A stretch of DNA of 12,642 nt from Candidatus Merdenecus merdavium (GTDB lineage Bacteria > Bacillota > Clostridia > Lachnospirales > Lachnospiraceae), in contig DVLR01000085.1 of assembly GCA_018715425.1 (NCBI GenBank), positions 1 to 12,642 on the forward strand, written 5' to 3'. Below are positions 7,900-12,642 of the stretch, piece after piece. A program made the position numbers and the translations under genes. The stretch's first letter is position 1, and each line of letters starts with the position of its first letter. The notes below the pieces were generated by a model. That model was not told where the DNA came from and searched no databases. It saw only the letters and a list, made by a program, of their open reading frames with translations.

Positions 7900-7972
7900 A
7901 AGTCCAAATCTAGCTTGGTCAAAAGGAATATAGCCGGAGGTTTGGCTCCTTACTTCTCATTGCTACTGCATC

Positions 7973-8019
7973 AAAAGAGTAGAAGTCTAGAACATGTTGT
8001 ACTAGACTTCTACTCTTTT
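7973..8019 (+). terminator. strong Rho-independent terminator, possibly bidirectional
   Basis: AAAAGAGTAGAAGTCTAG (7973-7990) and its exact complement (8002-8019) form a perfect 18-bp stem with an 11-base loop, followed by TTTTATTTTATTT. It ends the phosphofructokinase transcript. Since the stem closes with A4/T4, it may also stop minus-strand transcripts arriving from the GNAT gene. Confidence 0.92.
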
Positions 8020-8093
8020 ATTTTATTTGAAATGTTTACTCACATGTTTTATCTGCAATTTTCATCTAAATACATTCTAGATTTGCATTGAAA

Positions 8094-8537
8094 TTATATA
8101 TCTTTGATCATTTGATTATAAGCCAATGGTTCAAAACCCAATCTTTCATAAAGAGCAATTGCTCCCTCATTGGCTTTGGTAACTTCTAATCGGAATCTTT
8201 TAACATTTGAATAAGTCTGAAACATCCAGTCAAAAAATTGTTGACCGTACCCCTTACCACGATATTCATCCTTCATATATAATTCTTCTAAAATAATAAT
8301 TCTGCCACCTACTTCACAAGCATAACAGGTTGTTAAATAGGAATATCCTACGACTGTTTCTCCTTCGCATAACATCATTCCCCAAACAGAAGGTTCTTCT
8401 CCTACAGCATCCATAAATGTACTGATTAGAATATCCATTGGTACATTATGATCAACTGCAGCACTAGTATAAAAATCCCTCACCATGGCTAATACTTCTT
8501 CTCGGTCACTTGCTTTCATTTCTCTGATGGTTAACAT
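8094..8537 (-). CDS. GNAT-family N-acetyltransferase
   Basis: Cytoplasmic acetyltransferase of 147 residues, a single GNAT domain of normal length. The acetyl-CoA pyrophosphate-binding signature is RGKGYG (93-98) in the order YMKDEYRGKGYGQQFF, preceded by the ILEELYM strand (motif A). The C-terminal LEVTKANEGAIALYERLGF (118-136) is the usual motif B. The substrate cannot be read from sequence. The start has AAAGGAG seven bases upstream, and this site overlaps the stop codon of the NdpA-family gene. Only 12 bases separate the two reading frames, so they are almost certainly cotranscribed and perhaps translationally coupled. Acetylation of the partner or of another nucleoid protein is possible but speculative. 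Confidence 0.92.
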   Translation of the reverse strand: MLTIREMKASDREEVLAMVRDFYTSAAVDHNVPMDILISTFMDAVGEEPSVWGMMLCEGETVVGYSYLTTCYACEVGGRIIILEELYMKDEYRGKGYGQQFFDWMFQTYSNVKRFRLEVTKANEGAIALYERLGFEPLAYNQMIKDI

Positions 8538-8549
8538 GTCTTCTCTCCT

Positions 8550-9566
8550 TTATTTGCTCACAATTCTTCCAATATTTTTTAATAAAACAGATATGGTTCC
8601 ATCTGAATTTGTAATAAACTCTACACTTTCTTTATTATTATACTGTTCCATGGGAATCTTAATTTCTATGCCTGTATCCGTAGTCAAGTGTTGTCTTTCA
8701 AACTTTTTTGTAGTATTGGGATTCTTAGGCATTACTTCACCTTCATTTAAATGATACTTTTCAAGCTTTTCCTCAAACTCTTGTTTCATTTCCTCATGTT
8801 CTACGAAAAGTTTCTCTGCCACTTTTGGAATACTAATGATGCCTTCCTCGGCTAATTCTTGATTCAAAATACTCTTAGACTCCATATGTACCTCAAATTG
8901 TTCTGACTCTGGGTAGTACTTTTTCTGAATGTCTTCTACAGCTTTCGTTATAATAGAAAGTTTTGTTTTAGGAGACATGGTTCCAACACATTTCAAAAAC
9001 ATGGTAGAAAAGTAGTTGACTTTTGCTCCATTAATATCGTATTTCTTTTCTAGTAACTGAATGGAAAAATCCTGTAGAGAAATCAAAGCAGCTTCTGAAA
9101 GTCTTTGGTTTTGTGTTGGTAAGATTGCCTTTTGTAAAATAATATCGTTACTATTTCCCCAAGGATCTGAGTCGGTCAAATGGGTATAGGACGTTTTATA
9201 GTTCATCTTTAAAAGAGCCATATAAGGTTCTTCTAACACCTCATAATGAACCACAATTAAATCTGCTGGTGGAATATCAGCATTTTGATTCATGATTTGA
9301 AATAATTCCCCAGCTATTTTCTGGGTGATCTGCGTAAAATCATCTTCCTTATATTCCATCAACAAATGATAAATCGATGATTCTTCTTTCTGAAAGGAAC
9401 ACGAACGTATCTCATCACTGGTTATAATTCTATGGATATGAGATCTTAAAAAATCTCCAAAATCTGATCCGTGATCCAGTAAAGTGTCTGAAAGTACAGG
9501 CATTGCTATAGTAGAATCTAAGATATGTACAATTGCACTTTTAATTCTTATTTCTTCTTTTTCCAT
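8550..9566 (-). CDS. nucleoid-associated protein, NdpA/YejK family
   Basis: Predicted protein of 338 residues, close to the usual length of about 335 for E. coli YejK (37-kDa nucleoid-associated family). The N-terminal block IRIKSAIVHILDS with a following LSDTLL (about 6-30), the central IVVHYEVLEEPYMALLKMNY (104-123) and an AEEGIISIPKVAEKLFVEHEE region (239-259) match that family's arrangement. The C-terminus TDTGIEIKIPMEQY (296-309) and FITNSDGTISVLLKNIGRI resemble its final beta region. YejK associates with nucleoid DNA, but its exact role is poorly defined. The start at MEKEEI has GGAG seven bases upstream. An in-frame extension of 49 residues upstream is rejected because the likely promoter lies within it. 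First gene of an operon with the GNAT gene. Assignment comes from recalled family features, not from an alignment. Confidence 0.78.
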   Translation of the reverse strand: MEKEEIRIKSAIVHILDSTIAMPVLSDTLLDHGSDFGDFLRSHIHRIITSDEIRSCSFQKEESSIYHLLMEYKEDDFTQITQKIAGELFQIMNQNADIPPADLIVVHYEVLEEPYMALLKMNYKTSYTHLTDSDPWGNSNDIILQKAILPTQNQRLSEAALISLQDFSIQLLEKKYDINGAKVNYFSTMFLKCVGTMSPKTKLSIITKAVEDIQKKYYPESEQFEVHMESKSILNQELAEEGIISIPKVAEKLFVEHEEMKQEFEEKLEKYHLNEGEVMPKNPNTTKKFERQHLTTDTGIEIKIPMEQYNNKESVEFITNSDGTISVLLKNIGRIVSK

Positions 9567-9608
9567 GGGTTTACTCCATTTCTTTTGTGATCGCTGTTTT
9601 TTATTTTT

Positions 9609-9623
9609 CATGGTACATCCATG
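9609..9623. repeat. CATGG-TACAT-CCATG dyad in the ndpA leader
   Basis: A perfect inverted repeat of 5-bp arms around TACAT. It includes ATGGTACAT (9610-9618), the same nine bases found at 9724-9732 and, without the outer base, in the arms of the larger dyad. It lies about 40-55 bases downstream of the predicted ndpA transcription start, a position that could suit a repressor. Confidence 0.45.
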
Positions 9624-9670
9624 ATCTATCCTCATATTAGTAAGTAGTAAGATAGGATAATCTGTGTTAT

Positions 9671-9700
9671 ATTCTACCACAAATCTATAGAACATCTCAA
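9671..9700 (-). promoter_or_regulatory. promoter of the ndpA-like/GNAT operon
   Basis: On the minus strand TTGAGA (9695-9700) and TAGAAT (9671-9676) are spaced 18 bases, placing the transcription start near 9664, about 97 bases before the NdpA start codon. Several dyads with the TGGTACAT core flank this promoter. Confidence 0.5.
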
Positions 9701-9724
9701 TAGTATAGGACATTACGTAAATGA

Positions 9725-9763
9725 TGGTACATAGTGCCCTATATCATAAGACCTTATGTACCA
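9725..9763. repeat. TGGTACATA inverted repeat upstream of ndpA promoter
   Basis: TGGTACATA (9725-9733) and TATGTACCA (9755-9763) are perfect complements separated by 21 bases. The arms sit about two helical turns apart, upstream of the ndpA -35 box, and downstream of the spore-protein stop codon. The repeat could be a regulator binding site, or fold as an RNA hairpin ending the spore-protein transcript, though no U-run follows. Confidence 0.5.
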
Positions 9764-9780
9764 CTAGACTTTTCTAAACC

Positions 9781-9972
9781 TTATTTTTGTTGTTCTTTTC
9801 TACGTTTCGTCATGAGACCACCAATTCTACCAGTCTCTTTTGCAGATAGATTTTTCCATCCAAATTCCATAACTCGATCCAATAATCCTAGTTCCTCTGC
9901 TATCTCATATTTTAATGTTTCTTCTGGTGTTAGATTGTTAAGATCGATTTCTTTTTCTTTCTTTTTACTCAT
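9781..9972 (-). CDS. small acid-soluble spore protein, alpha/beta-type family
   Basis: DNA-coating protein of 63 residues that would saturate forespore DNA and protect it in the dormant spore. KYEIAEELGLLDRV (21-34) corresponds to the conserved segment that holds the germination protease (GPR) cleavage site, K-[FY]-E-[IV]-A-x-E-x-G. GWKNLSAKETGRIGGLMTKR (38-57) corresponds to the second conserved block, which in major SASPs reads like LTARxNGSVGGEMTKRLV. It is divergent: Gly-Trp precedes the block, and the C-terminal tail is strongly basic (RRKEQQK). The N-terminus is also charged (SKKKEKE). The AAAGGGG site lies 12 bases before the ATG, longer than usual. A SigG/SigF-type promoter just upstream supports forespore expression. 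It is probably a minor or atypical SASP. Confidence 0.85.
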   Translation of the reverse strand: MSKKKEKEIDLNNLTPEETLKYEIAEELGLLDRVMEFGWKNLSAKETGRIGGLMTKRRKEQQK

Positions 9973-9978
9973 AAATAA

Positions 9979-10019
9979 ACCATACCCCTTTCTATATCTG
10001 GAGTATGGTCTGTTTTTTT
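9979..10019 (+). terminator. plus-strand terminator-like hairpin overlapping the spore-gene promoter
   Basis: ACCATACCCC (9979-9988) pairs with GGAGTATGGT (10000-10009) through ten positions including one mismatch-tolerant G-U/A-C site. The loop is 11 bases, and CTGTTTTTTT follows on the plus strand. It has terminator form in that direction, yet no plus-strand gene lies upstream. On the minus strand one arm contains the SASP -10 box and the other its ribosome binding site. Confidence 0.45.
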
Positions 10020-10030
10020 CCTATTTATAC
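10001..10030 (-). promoter_or_regulatory. forespore SigG/SigF-type promoter of the spore-protein gene
   Basis: On the minus strand GTATA (10026-10030) fits the SigG -35 consensus GNATR. Exactly 18 bases later CATACTC (10001-10007) matches the -10 consensus CATNNTA at all but the last position. The transcription start would fall near 9994, about 20 bases before the SASP start codon. The consensus was worked out mainly in Bacillus subtilis. Confidence 0.6.
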
Positions 10031-10047
10031 ATCTTTTACAACCTTCT

Positions 10048-10245
10048 TTAATAGGTATTAGAATTTTTCTCTGGCATAATAATGGCAGCTGCTATATACA
10101 TAATGATTCCTACCTGACTTAAAATAAGTGCTACTGCTATTAACCTAATAATCGTAGGATCCATATTTACATATTCTGCAATCCCACCACAAACACCACA
10201 AATCATTCGATTATCTCTTGATTTATATAATTTCTTTTCGCTCAT
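10048..10245 (-). CDS. PspC-domain membrane protein
   Basis: Protein of 65 residues that is almost entirely one PspC domain. The N-terminal KKLYKSRDNRMICGVCGGIA (4-23) is the family signature, followed by AEYVNMDPTIIRLIAVALI (23-41) and one hydrophobic membrane segment, about 32-57, ending IIMPEK. In proteobacteria PspC senses membrane stress with PspB and activates the phage-shock response. Stand-alone short PspC proteins are common in Firmicutes and their function there is poorly defined. The start has AGGAGGG six bases upstream. No pspA, liaF or other stress gene is adjacent. The next gene downstream, 75 bases on, is the spore protein, which appears to have its own promoter. Confidence 0.93.
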   Translation of the reverse strand: MSEKKLYKSRDNRMICGVCGGIAEYVNMDPTIIRLIAVALILSQVGIIMYIAAAIIMPEKNSNTY

Positions 10246-10474
10246 ATCTTTCCCTCCTTGTTGTATTTATGTTCTATTTCATGTTCTTTCATATTGTATC
10301 TTATAGGATCTAAATTCGATGATATTCTTTTTGTCTGAAGGAATATTTCCATTAAGACAATGGTATCCAACAGAGTTGCACCTATATAAAATACTATATA
10401 GTGTATCCTGTCCGTCTGTCAATAGTATTAACAGATTCATAAGATTTCATATAAGGCTCAAAGGATCACTTAAA

Positions 10475-10530
10475 TTTTTTTATTTTTTTTATCACATCCC
10501 TTGACTTTGGAAGATATAATATGATATAAC
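10475..10530 (+). promoter_or_regulatory. metal ATPase promoter with T-rich upstream tract
   Basis: TTGACT (10501-10506, 5 of 6 consensus) and TATAAC (10525-10530, 5 of 6) are 18 bases apart. ATATAA one base to the left gives a 17-base spacer. A T-rich tract (10475-10490) lies about 47-62 bases before the expected start near 10537, where an UP element would contact the alpha subunits of RNA polymerase. Confidence 0.65.
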
Positions 10531-10543
10531 AATATTATAAACA

Positions 10544-10561
10544 TATGAACAATCGCTCATA
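10544..10561. promoter_or_regulatory. candidate ArsR/SmtB-family operator
   Basis: TATGA (10544-10548) and TCATA (10557-10561) frame an 18-bp imperfect palindrome with 7 of 9 paired positions. TATGAACA resembles the half-sites of ArsR/SmtB-family zinc and cadmium repressors (TGAAC..GTTCA type). It lies just after the expected transcription start of the ATPase gene, where a bound repressor would block transcription. No ArsR-family gene is in the window. Confidence 0.5.
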
Positions 10562-10606
10562 CGATTAATTGATCATATAATATTTTTTTAAAAAGGAGTC
10601 CTGGCT

Positions 10607-12642
10607 ATGAAACAAAGACGTTATATTTTAAAAAATTTAGATTGCGCCAACTGTGCAGCTAAAATGGAACGGAAAATCTCACAAATGGAACATGTATCTG
10701 ATGTTACTATTACTTATGCAACGAAACAATTAAGATTATCATCTGATATGGAGGAGGAAGTTCTCTTACCTCAACTGCAAACCATCTGTTCCTCTATTGA
10801 ATCTGCTGTTAAGGTCATAAAACCAACGGCTAAAAGGGGAAATAGGGTTCATGAACATGAAGGACATGAGGAACATCATACACACGATGCACATGAGGGA
10901 CATCATCATGGTAGCGAAGCATTTGAACATCTAAAAGCACGTCAACCCGCTACTAAAAACTTTTGGAAAGATGAACAGGAACTGATTCAAATTTTAATTG
11001 GTGTCATTTTCTTTGGTTTTGGATTGATCATCAAAAATACTTCTATTGCTGTATCTTTGATTTCTTATGTTATTGCTTATATTATTTTAGGTGGAGAAGT
11101 TATCTTAAGTGCTCTTAAGAACATAACCAAAGGTCAAATTTTCGATGAAAACTTTTTAATGAGTATCGCAACCATTGGAGCATTTATCATTGGTGAATAT
11201 CCAGAAGCCGTTGGCGTCATGCTCTTCTTCTGTGTAGGAGAGTTATTTGAACACAAAGCAGTGGAAAAAAGTAGAAACCAAATCATAGAGGCTATCGACT
11301 TAAGGCCAGAAGTCGTTCAATTAGTTGATCATCAAAAGGTAACCACTATTCCAGCAGAAGATGCCAAGATTGGAGATATTCTATTGATTCGTCCTGGAGA
11401 CAGAATCCCTTTAGATGGAGTTATTGTAGAAGGAGATACTAGAATTGATACCTCTCCTATTACAGGAGAGCCTGTACCAGTAAAAGCAATAAAGGGAGAT
11501 CCTGTAACTTCTGGATGCGTTAACTCATCAGGAGTCATCAAAATAAAAGTTGAAAAAGTATTAGAAGATTCTATGGTGAGTAGGATTCTTGATTCTGTAG
11601 AAAATGCTGCTGCAAGTAAACCTAAAATTGACCGATTTATTACTACTTTTTCAAGATACTACACTCCTATTGTAGTCGCCCTTGCACTCATCGTTGCTTT
11701 TGTTCCTTCTATCATAACAGGGGACTGGAATCATTGGGTCTATACTGCCTTGACTTTCTTAGTCATTAGCTGTCCATGTGCCCTTGTTTTAAGCGTACCA
11801 TTGGCTTACTTCTCAGGTATTGGTTCTGGCTCTAAAAAAGGAATCCTCTTTAAAGGTGGAGTTTCACTAGAAGCTATGAAGAATGTAAAAGCTGTAGTTA
11901 TGGATAAGACTGGTACCATTACAAAAGGCGATTTTACCGTTCAAGAAATCATTCCCGCAAAGGATAAATCCATTGAAACAATGATGACTTTATGCGCTAG
12001 CAGCGAATTATCTTCCACTCACCCTATTGGTTCTAGTATTGTATCTTATGCTAAATCAAAAGGATTGAACCTAACACCACCTTCTTCTATAGAAGAAATC
12101 TCTGGTCACGGTATCAAAGCTACCATAGAGGATCAAGAGGTTTTAGTCGGTAACCAAAAATTAATGGATCTATTCCATGTTAATATGGAGCAGAAAAAAC
12201 ACCAACAGTACGGTACGGAAGTTTACGTTGCAGCAAATGGTGAATATCTTGGTTCTGTTCTCATTGCAGATACATTAAAAGAAGAAGCCGTTGATGCTAT
12301 TGGAAAAATCAAAGCGCAAGGTATTCATACTGTCATGTTAACTGGTGACTCAAAAGAAAGTGCTCAAGCAATCGCTGAAATAGCTGGTATTGATGAAGTC
12401 CATGCTAAGTTACTACCAGAAGATAAATTAAATGAACTTAGAAAAATCCGTGATAAAAAAGGTGCTATTATGTTTGTTGGCGATGGAATCAATGATGCCC
12501 CTGTTCTAGCTGGTGCCGATGTTGGAGCAGCCATGGGAAGTGGTGCAGACGCTGCTATAGAAGCTGCCGATGTTGTCTTTATGACCTCCAGCGTAGAAGC
12601 CATACCTCAATCCCTTTCTATTGCTAAAGTAACTGCTAGCAT
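10607..12642 (+). CDS. cadA: heavy-metal P1B-type ATPase (Zn/Cd/Pb exporter type), 3' truncated
   Basis: Metal efflux pump of the inner membrane. The open frame of 678 codons runs off the right edge without a stop. An N-terminal heavy-metal-associated domain has the DCANC motif (C13, C16). A linker with ten histidines follows (82-101), then membrane segments from about 127, including about 152-169 and 183-213. Further motifs: actuator TGEP (286-289, usually TGES), a membrane segment with the CPC metal site (C389, C391), the phosphorylation motif DKTGT (D433), the HP motif (H472, P473), TGDS (579-582) and GDGINDAP (625-632). CPC with an Asp-Cys-x-x-Cys HMA and a His-rich linker fits the Zn/Cd/Pb group (CadA/ZntA). 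Copper ATPases share CPC, and the last two membrane helices that separate the groups are missing here. The start has AAAAGGAG eight bases upstream. Confidence 0.93.
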   Translation, partial: MKQRRYILKNLDCANCAAKMERKISQMEHVSDVTITYATKQLRLSSDMEEEVLLPQLQTICSSIESAVKVIKPTAKRGNRVHEHEGHEEHHTHDAHEGHHHGSEAFEHLKARQPATKNFWKDEQELIQILIGVIFFGFGLIIKNTSIAVSLISYVIAYIILGGEVILSALKNITKGQIFDENFLMSIATIGAFIIGEYPEAVGVMLFFCVGELFEHKAVEKSRNQIIEAIDLRPEVVQLVDHQKVTTIPAEDAKIGDILLIRPGDRIPLDGVIVEGDTRIDTSPITGEPVPVKAIKGDPVTSGCVNSSGVIKIKVEKVLEDSMVSRILDSVENAAASKPKIDRFITTFSRYYTPIVVALALIVAFVPSIITGDWNHWVYTALTFLVISCPCALVLSVPLAYFSGIGSGSKKGILFKGGVSLEAMKNVKAVVMDKTGTITKGDFTVQEIIPAKDKSIETMMTLCASSELSSTHPIGSSIVSYAKSKGLNLTPPSSIEEISGHGIKATIEDQEVLVGNQKLMDLFHVNMEQKKHQQYGTEVYVAANGEYLGSVLIADTLKEEAVDAIGKIKAQGIHTVMLTGDSKESAQAIAEIAGIDEVHAKLLPEDKLNELRKIRDKKGAIMFVGDGINDAPVLAGADVGAAMGSGADAAIEAADVVFMTSSVEAIPQSLSIAKVTAS

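Larger units (their letters stand above)
10246..10606. other. gene-free divergent region between pspC-like and metal ATPase genes
   Basis: These 361 bases hold no supported gene. The left part has two dyads: TTGTCT/AGACAA (10331-10360) with an inner GGAA/TTCC, and CTATATA/TATATAG (10382-10401). A T-rich tract follows (10475-10490), then the ATPase promoter and a probable metal-regulator operator. I could not find a convincing minus-strand promoter for the PspC gene. A 61-codon plus-strand frame (10319-10504) has no good ribosome binding site and unlikely composition. Confidence 0.5.

Noticed and set aside
7925..7955. AAGG..AGCC/GGCTCCTT stem after the phosphofructokinase gene
   Set aside because: It needs a five-base bulge and has no U-run; the perfect 18-bp terminator just downstream explains the transcript end better.
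9567..9713. Forty-nine extra N-terminal residues for the NdpA-family protein
   Set aside because: The predicted promoter and dyad repeats lie in this stretch. The start at 9566 has GGAG seven bases upstream and gives the family's usual length.
9734..10051. 105-codon plus-strand frame across the spore-protein gene
   Set aside because: It is antisense to the SASP gene, hydrophobic and phenylalanine-rich in the manner of a shadow frame, and lacks a ribosome binding site.
10319..10504. 61-codon plus-strand frame in the intergenic region before the metal ATPase
   Set aside because: It has only a weak upstream GGA, no recognisable domain, and its 3' part is the T-rich tract and promoter -35 box of the next gene.
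11332..12603. Minus-strand frames opposite the metal ATPase gene
   Set aside because: They are antisense shadows of a gene with all its P-type ATPase motifs in order.

Overview
The window is AT-rich and has short, strongly purine-rich ribosome binding sites. It encodes an alpha/beta-type spore protein, a Csp-like subtilase, a pyrophosphate-dependent phosphofructokinase and a YesN/YesM two-component pair. Together these suggest an anaerobic, endospore-forming Clostridia bacterium, perhaps Lachnospiraceae or a related family; the genus cannot be read from sequence alone. I see no rRNA, tRNA, CRISPR array, insertion sequence, phage gene or integration site. It looks like ordinary chromosome.

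Left part (1-6514), all on the minus strand. The 5' end of a PHP-domain phosphatase gene runs off the left edge. After a 334-base gene-free stretch comes a two-component operon, a YesN-type response regulator followed directly by a YesM-type histidine kinase (stop and start codons abut). Next are a cytoplasmic subtilisin-like protease of the Csp germination-protease type with an intact catalytic triad, and a YdhF-like aldo/keto reductase. A long hairpin lies between the last two genes and ends in a U-run at the protease ribosome binding site.

Middle (6515-8093). A compact divergent promoter region separates the reductase from a plus-strand phosphofructokinase whose active-site residues are those of pyrophosphate-dependent enzymes. 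It ends in an 18-bp terminator hairpin shared with the converging operon.

Right-middle (8094-10245), minus strand. A PspC-domain membrane protein, a small acid-soluble spore protein with a good forespore-sigma (SigG/SigF) promoter match, an NdpA/YejK-family nucleoid-associated protein and a GNAT acetyltransferase follow one another in transcription order. The last two form a tight operon. Around the ndpA promoter are TGGTACAT-type dyads that may be operators.

Right end (10246-12642). A 361-base intergenic region carries a T-rich tract, a promoter and a TATGA..TCATA dyad resembling ArsR/SmtB operators. It leads into a zinc/cadmium-type P1B ATPase that is cut off by the window edge after 678 residues.

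No clearly new multi-gene system is visible. The most useful leads are regulatory: the spore-specific promoter, the mutually exclusive hairpins before the protease, the ndpA dyads and the metal-pump operator that has no regulator beside it. The longest open frames of the response regulator, protease and NdpA genes all over-extend at the 5' end, and the starts given here are corrected.
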